From positions 2,027,001 to 2,091,000 of the forward strand of contig WUJK01000001.1 of the NCBI GenBank assembly GCA_011317545.1: a stretch of 64,000 bases of DNA. The letters are read 5' to 3'. The DNA comes from Coniella vitis. Lineage: Eukaryota > Ascomycota > Sordariomycetes > Diaporthales > Schizoparmaceae. Position numbers and translations under genes: made by a program. Positions 1-10,099 of this stretch are shown one piece after another. How positions within the stretch are numbered: position 1 is the stretch's first letter; each line of letters opens with the position of its first letter. The notes under the pieces were generated by a model. It had not been told where the DNA came from. It made no database searches and saw only the letters and a list, made by a program, of their open reading frames with translations.

Positions 1-77
1 GTAAAATGAAGACTCTATGCAAAGCAAGCAAATGAAAATCAAAAAGAGCAGATACCAGCTAATATCCGGATGAATGC

Positions 78-82
78 AAAAA
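78..82 (-). terminator. Pol III T-run after tRNA-Gln
   Basis: Five A residues on the + strand, which are five T on the minus strand, lie 21 nt after the 3' end of the tRNA-Gln gene. A weaker run of four T directly follows the acceptor. Confidence 0.5.
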
Positions 83-103
83 TGTGGCATTGCCAGGAGC
101 AAA

Positions 104-190
104 AGGTCGTGCTGAGAATCGAACTCAGATTATTGGAAGGATTTGCGTGGAAATCAGAATCCAATGTGATAACCATTACACTACACAACC
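104..190 (-). tRNA. tRNA-Gln(CUG) with 15-nt intron
   Basis: Cloverleaf read on the minus strand. The acceptor arm pairs 184-190 with 105-111 and the discriminator is U (position 104), as in yeast tRNA-Gln. The D arm follows. The anticodon stem is 160-164 with 133-137. The T arm is 112-116 with 124-128 and its loop starts TTCGATT. The anticodon loop is 22 nt instead of 7, so I place a 15-nt intron at 139-153, one base after anticodon CUG (155-157). Without the intron the RNA is 72 nt. A five-T run read leftward at 82-78 could terminate Pol III. Folding was by eye; the exact intron ends are inferred from the canonical 37/38 position. Confidence 0.88.
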
Positions 191-1074
191 ACTTAGAAGT
201 TGCTACTTGTATCAAGTTGAAATGTGCTCAAAATATGTACTTTATATACTTTGATGTGTCTTGACTCGTGCTGGCAGCATGGCTGGGTCCATCAATTCAC
301 GGATTTCGTTTTGGTTGGAGGTGGATTTCTTCACACATTCGAAAGTGGGAAATGGTGCAAAAAGTTGTGGGCTCAATTGATTGGCAAGGATCAAAGCGAT
401 CCTCTTGTCTGCTACAGCTCATAATCTTTGTATGATTTATGTTCATGATTATTGATGGGCTTTTTCTTCGCAGGTGCTTGCAGTATCATTCATCGTAATG
501 CATGTGTCCGCTGCACAGGCGAAAGAGAAAAACCTTCTCCCTGGCATGCTGTCCCTTGTCCTTGAGTGTTTGACTCGATACTGATGCTGGGGCAGCGGAA
601 ATTCTTTTCTTTCTTCTCCAGCCTTTTCTTCACTTGTGGAACTCTTCAGCCTTTTTTTCCTTCTCTCTTCTTTCAACACACCTCTTGCTCCTGAATATGT
701 CTTGACTTGCCTATACGAGAAATCATTTCATGGTTCATTATTTCAACCCATTATTGGCACAAACCGCCGGTCTTTGTTTGCATCATTATTCGGCTACACA
801 CGATGACAAGATCTGCGGTGATGGATCAATGGCTGCCTTGCTGTCGCTGTGCATGACTGCCTTGCAGCCCCGCAGATGCGTCATGCAAACGGATTCCGGT
901 GCTTTGTGGCAACGAAAGTCAATAGTGGTCTGAAGGGACTCGATGCGTCGTCTAATGGACGGTGTATTGCAACAAGAGTTTACAAAGGAGGGCGTGGTAC
1001 AGAACCCCTTTCGCATCGAGGTATATAAGGGTTCAGAACACGACAATTTGCAATGACACGAACCGCCCTGTCTA
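191..1074. other. Gap between tRNA genes
   Basis: I see no supported protein gene. The short frames here have no domain and no consistent splice pattern. A pyrimidine-rich stretch occurs around 595-680. Confidence 0.5.
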
Positions 1075-1156
1075 GCGTCGATGGGGTAAGGGTAACCTTA
1101 GAGATTCCCAACTGTTGGAACTTCTCTAGCTCCGGGTTCGAGTCCCGGTCGACGCA
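1075..1156 (+). tRNA. tRNA-Gly(CCC) with 11-nt intron
   Basis: Perfect seven-pair acceptor stem (1075-1081 with 1149-1155) and discriminator A at 1156. The D arm is 1084-1098. The anticodon stem is 1100-1104 with 1123-1127, and the T stem 1132-1136 with 1144-1148. The internal B box at 1135-1145 matches GGTTCGANTCC exactly. The anticodon loop is 18 nt, so an 11-nt intron (1111-1121) is placed after A37, leaving anticodon CCC at 1107-1109. The mature RNA would be 71 nt. Identity as Gly rests on the anticodon and the A discriminator. Confidence 0.88.
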
Positions 1157-1188
1157 CGTAAAGTGAGATACGTCGAGCTCTAGGGTGA

Positions 1189-1193
1189 TTTTT
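1189..1193 (+). terminator. Pol III T-run after tRNA-Gly
   Basis: Five T residues 33 nt after the tRNA-Gly 3' end are the first run long enough to stop Pol III. Confidence 0.5.
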
Positions 1194-1581
1194 GCTCGCT
1201 TTATCCATGGTGATGGATTGCTTTTGCGATTTTTGTCGTGTTGTTTTGAGATGTTTTTGTTTTTGATTTTGTTGCGGTGAGTCGTGCCGGTCTCTTGGTT
1301 GACATGCACTGTTTCTTTTGATCTGAAACGGCGCGGGCAGTCAGCCTCGTGAGAGGCGCGCGCGCGGGCGGGATATGTATGAATGAAGCTGCAGGCTACG
1401 GATGGACGAAGGCTCCATTGGTGGTAGACGGGCACATGTAGTGCTGTACATGATGTGAGTGACACTCACGTATTTTCCTGATACATACAGGGAGCAAGTC
1501 TCCGTCTTCTGTGAGCAGCTGGCTCGTTCCCACCGAGGCTTGGTTTCGTTCCTGGGCCATGCCACCGCTTCTTTTCAGTCC

Positions 1582-3396
1582 ATGATGCTGCTTATGAATA
1601 CTGCGAGCTATGAGGTCGAGGAACATGTCGGCGAGCCGCCACCATACGCCATCTTGTCCCATACATGGGACAAGGACGAAGTCCTGTTGCAGGAATTGCG
1701 CGAGGACATAACGAAAGTAGCATCGAAAGTGGGCTTCAACAAGATCTACAAGAGCTGCCAGCAGGCCAAACGCGACGGTCTTGACTGGATCTGGATCGAC
1801 ACATGCTGCATTGACAAGTCGAACTCGGTCCACCTGTCAGAGGCAATCAACTCCATGTTTGATTGGTACCGGCGCTCGGCCGTTTGCTACGTTCATCTCT
1901 CTGACGCCCACGGAACGCAGCCCGTCTCCAAGCATGATAGCGATGATGAACCGTCCGCGAAGAGCAGCGACACGGTGCCGCGGTGGTACTCGCGCGGTTG
2001 GACACTGCAAGAGCTGCTTGCTGCCTCCAATGTCCAGTTCTATTCGGCAGATTGGAGGCCTCTCGGCTCCAAGCATGACCATCGTAAAGAGATTTCCAAG
2101 ATAACAGGCATCGACACATACGCGCTCGAGGGCCGAGACTTGAGACGCATCAGCATCGCCCGGCGGTTTGCATGGGCGGCCGAGCGTGACACAACCAAAG
2201 ATGAGGACATGGCCTACTGTCTGCTGGGTATCTTCAACATCAACATGCCCCTCATATATGGCGAGGGCGGGCCCAAGGCGTTTGTGCGGCTGCAGCTGGA
2301 AATTATCCGCGCCACAGACGCCGACCAGTCCATCTTTGGCTGGAAATTCAACGACGATGTCGAATGTCGGCAGCAATACCATGCTTCCAAAGGGCTACTC
2401 GCCGACTCGCCGCGCCTGTTCCGGACGTCCACTGCTATAGCTCGGTTCCCCTGGGACAGACCAACGCGGCCGCTTCCGGATTGTTCGGCTCACGGTGTCA
2501 GAGTTCACCTGCTTGTCTGCCAGGAGTTGAGATATAAATGCGATGACATATATGTGGCAGTCCTAGACTGTCAGATAGGTAATATTCCCGGCGTTTTCGC
2601 TGGCATACGTCTGAAAAAGGAATCAGGCGATAGATTCAGCCGCATTGTATCGCGAGATCTACTCAAGTTCGCGGCCTGCGATCGCAAAGGCCAAGTATCG
2701 ACGCAGGGATTCAACCCGCTGGAGAAGCAAGACAGACTCTGGAATTTCAACAACAGTAAGTCGGGGCTGTGGGTCCAGTCACTGTCATTGAGAGACGATA
2801 AACGTGTGGTGGCAACAGCTGATACGTATTTTGCTCGACGCACGACACCAGACCGCTTGTACAAGAAGTGGGAACCTCAATGGGTCTACGTTTCCCAGCA
2901 GCCCGTGCAGAAACTCCCCGAGGGTTTCTACGTGAGCATAGCGCAGTCCTCCATCTCGATTCGCGAGGTACAGCCGCTCACGTCCTGGGATGAAGAAACA
3001 CATATGTTCCAGCCTCTCGAAGTGAGCAGCCGATCGCAAAAGCCAGGCGTAATACGCCTTGATATCGGAGCAGGCACCGATGTGCTTCTGATATTCGGCG
3101 TCTTGATGTCCTTTGAGGTCATACGACCCTGGTGCAGGCTGCTTCGGGCCACAAGCACATGGCAGCGCTTGGTAGACGTACCTAGTCACGACGTATATGG
3201 AACCCTATTCCCTATAAGCCAAGGTCAGGCCACTCATTCCCATCGGGAAGACTACGGCATACTCGACGTGCACCCTCACCAAAAGGACATCATGAGGGTT
3301 GAAGGAGTGTTGGTCGCAGTGAAGGTCTACAAGACATTTATCTGCGCAACGCCAATGTATCATGTAGAAGTGGACACAAGAAAGGCTAACATGTGA
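1582..3396 (+). CDS. HET-domain protein
   Basis: Intronless gene for about 604 residues. I start at the ATG at 1582 because the frame further upstream opens only with GTG, and because HET proteins usually begin within about 25 residues of the domain. The heterokaryon-incompatibility (HET) domain fills roughly residues 20-190. Visible motifs are YAILSHTW, then DWIWIDTCCIDK about 50 residues later, then RGWTLQELLA. Next comes the conserved DEDMAYCLLGIFNINMPLIYGEGG block seen in HET-E/HET-D-like proteins. The C-terminal half (from about 300) has no domain I recognise and shows no NACHT or WD repeats, so this is a stand-alone HET protein. HET domains of this family trigger cell death on allorecognition; that role is inferred here. 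The gene ends 65 bp from the end of a convergent, broken repeat-protein gene. Confidence 0.93.
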   Translation: MMLLMNTASYEVEEHVGEPPPYAILSHTWDKDEVLLQELREDITKVASKVGFNKIYKSCQQAKRDGLDWIWIDTCCIDKSNSVHLSEAINSMFDWYRRSAVCYVHLSDAHGTQPVSKHDSDDEPSAKSSDTVPRWYSRGWTLQELLAASNVQFYSADWRPLGSKHDHRKEISKITGIDTYALEGRDLRRISIARRFAWAAERDTTKDEDMAYCLLGIFNINMPLIYGEGGPKAFVRLQLEIIRATDADQSIFGWKFNDDVECRQQYHASKGLLADSPRLFRTSTAIARFPWDRPTRPLPDCSAHGVRVHLLVCQELRYKCDDIYVAVLDCQIGNIPGVFAGIRLKKESGDRFSRIVSRDLLKFAACDRKGQVSTQGFNPLEKQDRLWNFNNSKSGLWVQSLSLRDDKRVVATADTYFARRTTPDRLYKKWEPQWVYVSQQPVQKLPEGFYVSIAQSSISIREVQPLTSWDEETHMFQPLEVSSRSQKPGVIRLDIGAGTDVLLIFGVLMSFEVIRPWCRLLRATSTWQRLVDVPSHDVYGTLFPISQGQATHSHREDYGILDVHPHQKDIMRVEGVLVAVKVYKTFICATPMYHVEVDTRKANM

Positions 3397-3460
3397 GCGG
3401 TTTCCTGGAAGTTATTTAGCTAACTTGTTATTCGATATTGGTAGACTCTGAGACATCAGT

Positions 3461-4750
3461 TTATATTTTCAAATGCCATTTCTGCCGCCATTTCCATTCC
3501 CTACCAGAGTCCCATGTATCGAGGCGTTTCACACAGATAATATTGTTCTCGTTCAGCTGTGCCCTTAGGATTTTATGGAGCTTCACCAAGCAGGGCCCCC
3601 GTAGTGGTATTTGAATCACCCGTATGCACAGAACTGCCATGACGGCTCTACCACTTTGGGGATTCCTGGCTGCCGCCTTGAGCACGTTGCCGGTGATAGC
3701 GATCTGACCTCGTTTACGAATGAGAAGTGACATCATTTCTGGACCGGCTACCTTGTTTGCTGCCGCTGCTACAAGGACGTTTTCGGTAATGACAACCTTT
3801 TCTCCTCGGGTATCAAGTAGAAAACCCACGGGCCTCGTATCGCAGCTTGATGCCAGCCGAACTGCATTTCGGTCGTCTGCCATATCAGTGTATCCACTTC
3901 TCTTGCCGAGCACATCTGCCAATATCTTCCAGGCACTGGCGGAGCTTGTCGAGTCATCTGTCTCTTCGGGTTGCAAGTGATATTTTTGAGCGATGTGGTC
4001 CATGATTGACAATGCTGGAGGGCATTCCATTTGACATGCTCGCTTATACACCTCAAGTCCTTCAACGAGGCGAGCGGTTGCCTCCTCGCGCTTGCCCACA
4101 TGCCCTGAAAGGAGTCCGACATCAGTCAGACGGTCTGCCAGCTTGGAATCGGTGCAAGTTAACGCTCGGTCTTCCAGATAATGATCCAGACTTTGTCGAG
4201 CCGTTGCCTGGCCACGGGACGCTTCCCAGTCTCAGGCGAGGAGAAAGTTGTTGGGAAATTCATCTATGCTCTCCAAAGGCACAGAAGTTTTTTGTTCTTC
4301 TTGGTCTTGCTGTCGTTGTTGTTCTATTGCTGCCAATGCGGCTCTACTTTTCGTCCATGTTATTGCTTTTGCCGCTTGTGGTGAATTGATGGCGAATGCA
4401 ATAATGGCACAATAATCTTCAAGTACTCTGATGACTGTCGGCTGTGCTGCGCTTTGAAGCAGACAAATAACATCTCTTACTTCAATGCGGTTGCTTGATG
4501 TTTGGATTTTCCAAATGGTCGACCACTTTGGCTCAGGCATATTCCAAACGTCCACGTCAACAATCACACGCTCGTCCCAATCAGTTGTGGCCCTCGCCCA
4601 TTTGACGTCCCCGATGATACGTCCCTTGGTGCGGATGACTGCGATCTCGGCCCTTTCCCAAGTACTTACATTGGCATCTTGGCCTAGTGGAAGATTAAAA
4701 TATGAATGCTCGGCTACTGCGATATTGTAACTTGAATGTAAGACAGATCA
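3461..4750 (-). pseudogene. Broken NLR-like C-terminal repeat gene
   Basis: One reading frame runs leftward from about 4750 to the stop at 3461, interrupted by a single in-frame TGA near 4232-4234. The part before the stop (about 165 codons) has no domain I recognise. The part after it begins with a TPR-like stretch (GKREEATARLVEGLEVYKRA). It then carries two copies of a repeat typical of C-termini of fungal NLR-like and ankyrin proteins (VVITENVLVAAAAN, QIAITGNVLKAAARN). No convincing ATG precedes the first part, and no NB-ARC or NACHT domain is present, so this is a 5'-truncated, stop-interrupted remnant. An undetected intron over the TGA is possible, but no good donor is visible. Confidence 0.55.
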
Positions 4751-5260
4751 CTCAGCCACAGATTCCAACGAGGGGTTATATATTGATACAAATTACCAAC
4801 CCGTATCGCCCCTGTGGAATACAGTAAGACGTACCTAGGTATTTATTTACCTTATCAGTACTTACTTACACTTCAGAGAGTGATTCCGTGTACACCTCAG
4901 AACATGTGGCTTTTGGTATTTAGGGAACCATCTATTCCCGTATTCTCATAAAAGATTCAGTAGAATGAATAAACATGTTCTCTAGGGAAACGGGTTTTCA
5001 AGGAGCACCCATATCACGGGGGAAAGCCCAGATTCCTGAGTGGAATATTAGGCCTGGCAGTCTCACTATCATTGTTCAAGTTGATTCTTCGTGGCAAAAT
5101 CGACCATGTCATATATCAACTTGGTTGGTTTTCCCCCAAATCTTTTACCTTGCTTCGCATCCGTTTCTATCATAAAAGCCGGTCAGCCCACTGACTAGTC
5201 CGCGCCCTTATTACACTTCCTCTTCTTTTTGAGTGTCCGTTACATAGAGTATACTCCAAA
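4751..5260. other. Gene-free interval
   Basis: No gene seen. Contains the short palindrome-like GTACCTAGGTA at 4831-4841, a motif type that recurs in several intergenic regions of this window. Confidence 0.5.
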
Positions 5261-6202
5261 TCAGATTATCAAACATAACACAACAAATAGCCCAAGCACA
5301 ACAAGAATACAAACGAGCGGATGCCGATTCGAAAATTCCACCGTCTTCTTCCACCCCTCGTTCATCCACTTCTTGCAAACCTGATAGCGGCGTCGCAAGT
5401 TGCTGGTGGTGCTTCCGTCGTTTTGGCTAGTTTTTTCATCGATAACTGTGGTAGGCGGCGTTTTGAGCTTGTTCTCCGGTGATGCTTTATTGTTTTTGGC
5501 CTCGTCGTCGTTGCCTTTGCTATTGGTAAGACCGCTTTTCTCTTTGAGAAGCGCGGAATGTGCTGCTTCAATGTCATTCCTAAGGCAGGATAATAAAGAC
5601 TGCGTTTCCGAATCCGAAGCATCCGCCCATGAGGACTCCCTATCCTCGAGCAAGTCCGAGTGACCATTCGAGATGATGCGTTTGGCTGGGGCGAATGCTC
5701 GCTTCAGCGCAGCGCGACATCGCTTGATCCTGTGTCGAGGTGTCTTTGGCCTAGTGAAGTCGTCTTTGCAGTCAAAATATTCGAGTTCGTGTAGGAGCTC
5801 GCTTGAGGATCTGTTTGTCTTTATGGCGTATATGTGCAGTGTGTACGCTGGAGGCATCTGGATCTCTCGGTCGTGCGTAGAGGTAGCGTCTTCGAGGGAG
5901 TACAACGGGAGTCGTTCTTGCTCCTTTTCCTCATCTTCTCCTACTATGATATCGTACTCTGGTGGATCTGGAAAGGATATTTGCTCTTTGGATCTCAACT
6001 CTTTGATTTCCTCGCTTCCCGTGGTTGTCTTTGTCGTCGTGAGCGTGCAGTTCTTTGTGTCTGGGTGGTGGTGAAACGGTTTTAAAGACTCGATCGTGGT
6101 GAAGTCGATGGATGATGTACTTTGGTAAACAGGCGGGCTTCTCGAATTTGAGAAAGCCCGTAGACTCTTGCGAGATAGGAATGCTGGTTTGCTGAATGCC
6201 AT
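5261..6202 (-). CDS. Tail-anchored protein with three PPxY motifs
   Basis: Single-exon gene for 313 residues starting at ATG 6202. I recognise no catalytic domain. Residues 1-290 are polar and low in order. They carry three PPxY motifs: PPVY at 23-26, PPEY at 80-83 (in an acidic context) and PPAY at 117-120. A basic stretch lies near 155-180 (RHRIKRCRAALKRAF). The last 20 residues (294-313) are a single hydrophobic segment with almost nothing after it, the layout of a tail-anchored membrane protein facing the cytosol. PPxY motifs bind WW domains of Nedd4/Rsp5 ubiquitin ligases. Membrane proteins with several PPxY, such as yeast Bsd2 and Tre1/2 or animal Ndfip, act as Rsp5 adaptors. An adaptor role is inference from architecture only. 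Confidence 0.75.
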   Translation of the reverse strand: MAFSKPAFLSRKSLRAFSNSRSPPVYQSTSSIDFTTIESLKPFHHHPDTKNCTLTTTKTTTGSEEIKELRSKEQISFPDPPEYDIIVGEDEEKEQERLPLYSLEDATSTHDREIQMPPAYTLHIYAIKTNRSSSELLHELEYFDCKDDFTRPKTPRHRIKRCRAALKRAFAPAKRIISNGHSDLLEDRESSWADASDSETQSLLSCLRNDIEAAHSALLKEKSGLTNSKGNDDEAKNNKASPENKLKTPPTTVIDEKTSQNDGSTTSNLRRRYQVCKKWMNEGWKKTVEFSNRHPLVCILVVLGLFVVLCLII

Positions 6203-7421
6203 GGCTTGTTGTGTGACTTTCCGTCGTAGGACTCAATGGTTGTATGTCGACGCTGAATATAGAATTCTAACAGTGTCTTACATAGGTCCAATGACATAAC
6301 AGTCCTGGTCAAGTTATGGTCGCCCTCAAGAGTCGTAGCAAAAAGATTTGATTATTCAGAAGGCATAAAATCAAACAAGAAACTTGAACAGCAAATTCCC
6401 TTATAGACGAGTGGAAGGGTAGAAGGATTTTAGCTGGAGAGCGATGGTAGTATATTAGTAAACAAAAGAAAGTCAACGTATAATCGTTGCTTTCTTCTTG
6501 TCCACGTTTCGTTGGTCGAATCCAAATCGGCCAAGCATCCGCAACGATATCCCCAGAATTAAGAACACTACTATGTAAGGCCTGGAAGATGAGTGGATCG
6601 TTGGGCATCTAACAACGAATCACTTAGCCCCAGATCTTCCAATGCACGGCTCCGCCACTGGCAACACGCGAGAGAGAAAACAAAGGAAGTACTTGTCTCG
6701 ATACTAAACGGCCAGAGACCCGGACTTGACCGGCCTATATTTCCATTGCTTCAGGGAGACGTCGGAGTGATATAGCATGGGAAGCATTGAGACTTCCTCG
6801 CGCTTCTCCACATGGGGTTGCAGAAGTTCATGCGATTGCGAATTATGCGTTGTCGAAGCCCACCCAGCCCGTTGGTTTATGCGACTGGGTCAAAGGGACC
6901 AGTCTCTTTATTCTCCATCGAAGCAGGCATTTCCCCAGTTTGTTTCCCGTGGATTCAACCTCGGGCAGCGAGATACCTTGTGCTGATACGGGTGACATAT
7001 TCATGAACCAGTACCGAGTTGGGCTGATGGGTTTTCTATTTTAAGACCTCGGGTATTATCGAGTATGAGCAAGGCTAGGTCTCCATCTGCAACAGAGATA
7101 CAGTAACTTAGACTGTGAACTTGGCGTGCCGATATAAAATCTGTTGGGCGTTACTGCTTACCTCTCTCGAGCTCCTGAGGTCGTGTAGTCAATAATAGTA
7201 TTCTAAAACCTCCTGTCAACACCCTCAGGTGTAGCCCATTACATAGCTGGTACAATCTGGTTTGTGGGAGACAAATTTTGACCTGATGCGTGTCCCCTTT
7301 TGCGTCGCCTTGCACAACTGGTTATCAGATATTGTCGATTTTGATTCCGCATCGAAGTTTATTTTGTCCTTCTCTTTACTACGCCTCGATATTGGGTGAG
7401 ACATTTACCACATGTGCCTTT
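6203..7421. other. Gene-free interval
   Basis: About 1.2 kb with only short, overlapping frames and no domain or splice-supported gene. It contains the probable promoter of the PPxY gene (minus strand). Confidence 0.45.
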
Positions 7422-8109
7422 CTACTGGGGATGCCTCATCGAGTCCACTGATTGGTTGTCTTCCGAACCCTCTGGGATTTGATTCTCCTCTCTCTGACCA
7501 TTGCTATTGCGTGACACACTGGAGGAATGCCCAATAACAGGTCCGCCATCACCGTCTTCCATGAATGAATCAGCATAATACTCGTTCCTGGAGCTAACAT
7601 ATACACGGTCTGGGTGAATCCCATCCTTCCAAAGGTAGCACTCGAAGCAGAGAGAGAGCCAGGGCTTTCTCGTGCATGAGTACCTGACGCCTACAATGTC
7701 CTGTAATATGATGAGCGCGTTAGCTTCGACATTTTCAAAAACTGTCCCAGCCCGGAAGCCAGCTAAGAATTCCACGAAGGCTTAAAATTCATGGAAATCA
7801 AGAGCATAGATGCCTACGTACCGAGAAGACTTTACCATCCGAAAGGTAACAGCCAAGAAGAACTGCCTGCACTCCTTCTTTATTGAAAGGCCCATCCGAC
7901 CAGACCTGCTTACTCTCTTCTATCCCCTTCAACCTTCTTAAGGCTGCTTTGACTGCTCTCGCTTGAACGGTCTTGCTCCTGCCTTTCTCAGCCTGTCTCT
8001 TTCTTGTAAATACCGTCCTCTTATAGCTTCCAGGCACCGGGCTCCCAGTACTTGCCTTGGTCGCCCTCAACAAGATCGACCTGTTCATTTCGCCACAATC
8101 GCAAGCCAT
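7422..8109 (-). CDS. Orphan two-exon protein next to deaminase
   Basis: I propose exons 7836-8109 and 7422-7780. The 55-nt intron (7781-7835) starts GTAAAG and ends AAG; joining restores one frame of 210 codons. The start is the ATG at 8109, because the frame above it opens only with TTG. The N-terminal third is basic (residues about 25-60), the middle is mixed, and cysteines cluster in a stretch near 140-155 (SCTRKPWLSLCFECYL). The C-terminus is acidic and polar. I do not recognise a family. It lies 156 bp downstream of the deaminase gene on the same strand, so read-through or a longer joint gene cannot be excluded. The splice choice rests on frame continuity alone. Confidence 0.5.
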
Positions 8110-8265
8110 CTTCAAAGAGCCACGGTCCTCTCCGTTGCAAACAGTATTTCAAGATTTGCTTTCCTGGCTGTCTCTATCCATCTCTTGAGGACTCCTCATT
8201 CCATATCTCCATTGCCCTCACTATCCCTTCATCATGTATCTGCTTCTGTGTATTGCTGATTCGTG

Positions 8266-10099
8266 CTACCAGGCTACCTTGATCTCGACAACCGCTCCGT
8301 CGTCCATTTGCAGCCACAGACTGGTATTCGGGGATCCATTGTCTGCACAACCGAGCGTCATATCGGCGGTAGGAACGTCACGTACTTCGACTCGCTGAAC
8401 CTGGTTCTTTCCTTTGCTTGCCTCCTTCTCCCCGACGATCCTCACAAAAAGAATCCCAACTGAGCGGGAGGGGAACTCGAGGATAAGGCACAGTTGACCA
8501 AGATCTAAATGTATTACCATTCTTGAGCCGAGTTGCTGTTGATATGGCAGATTGCCTTTGTCCACACAGCGGACAGACGGTTGGCTGAGGGAAACCAGCG
8601 CTGGGTCAAGGTCAACGACAGCAATTTTTGAGTTGCTCGCTGCTGGCGGATTGGTTCGTGCCATGGCCCCTGAGCCGAGTGATGCCGGTCTACAGCCGGT
8701 TGGAGCGGTTGTTTTTGAAGTCATGCTGCTTGGCTGCGATAGTTTTGCCACCTCCAGGCCAGATCCCAGGCTGGAGGTGCTCGTTAACGGAAGCACCGCT
8801 CTGCTCTCGAGGCCGAACATTCTTGATCGCAGCTGTCTTATATCGCCAGCTCGCAAGGATCTAGATAGGCGGCATATATCGTCGACCATTGTCTGCAGTA
8901 TCCGTCGGAAATACATGTTTCTTTCCGCAGACATCCATGTTACGTTAGGTACACTCCATTTGGAGTAAACGCGCTTGTGCGAAAAGGAGATGTGATAGTC
9001 TCCCAACTTCTGGATCATCATGTCACACAAGAAGCATGCTCCTTTGCTGCAGCCAATGGCTCGGGGTGGCCGTGCCAAAGGATTCTGCTCGTAAAAGAGA
9101 ATAAGCTGGATTTCTGCGTGGACGTGACAGAGCTGCGAAGCTCCTGTCGGTCTTTCCGCCTCGAATGCTGCCAGTGGCTCCAACGTGATCGTCGTGCCGA
9201 TACTGCGGAGCGCCCGCCTCCGTGAGAGTCTTGCAAGGTCTCCGCAGAGACCCAGGTAGCGAGCCAGTTTATCGATTTGCAGCACTTCTCTAGTCTCAGA
9301 GACGAAGCGAGTGCCGTAGTTGTCTTTCAGTTGCGCTTCCAAGGACCCGTAGTCTCCCACATAAGAGACTTTGGCGCAGCAGCGGATGACGCTGGCAATT
9401 GTCTCGCGGAGGCGGCGCCCATGGAGCTCGTTGTCCAGCAGCCGCGCGCTCGAAATAAATGCATCCAGCCGCGACAGTATAGCCTCGTATGGCGTGAGGG
9501 TCCGTTGAGCCTGCAGGCGGCACAGCAACCTTTCTATGCGCACCCATAGCGGCTCCTCTGGAACACGAAAGTATGGAGGACACGGAACCCACCGAGGTCG
9601 AATCCGCTGCAATATGCGGTTTTGGCTCAAGTCTAGGACGCTTTCAAAGAGTTGATCCTGAAGAGAATGACTTGGAACCCCTACACGAGCCCAAAGACGT
9701 TCATTATCATGGTGGAGACTTTAGTGTGTAAGTAAGAGTATTGCGGACCTTACCGTGCTGGATGCCTTCACTAAAAGTGCGGATGATCTCTCTCAACCCT
9801 GAGACAGTGGCCTCGGGAGGTGTTTGGTTACTTGCAAGTCTGATAAGCAGCTCGCTATCCCGTTCCTCAACGCAGGCAGCTGAGACGGCGTGGACGCCTT
9901 CCGATGAATGTGCTAGAAATGCGATATGATCGGCTAGCTGAAGCTCGTCCTTTAGGCGAAGAGTATAGCCTGTTGACTCGGCATTGGCCAACGCGGTACT
10001 GTAGGCTTCCTCTTCCAGCGGATTTTGGGTAAGAGAGAGGAGTGACTCAACGGCTGTGTAGAAGTTTCGGCTGAGATTCGGGGTCCACAGAGAAGCCAT
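8266..10099 (-). CDS. OTT_1508-like deaminase-fold protein
   Basis: Two exons, 9754-10099 and 8266-9680. The 73-nt intron (9681-9753, GTAAGG...TAG) gives 586 residues. The middle of the protein carries the zinc-binding signature of the nucleotide/nucleic-acid deaminase superfamily. It reads HAE in LCHVHAEIQLILFYEQ (about 303-305), followed by GCSKGACFLCDMM with a CxxC at about 331/334. This spacing and wording matches OTT_1508-like deaminases (PF14441), which are expanded in fungi. The N-terminal 250 residues are helical-looking and probably family-specific. The C-terminal 200 residues are Ser/Pro-rich and then end in a beta-rich tail. Substrate and role are unknown; relatives are suspected of nucleic-acid editing or conflict functions. 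A further ATG-initiated frame upstream (10412 leftward) could supply an extra 5' exon. Confidence 0.72.
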
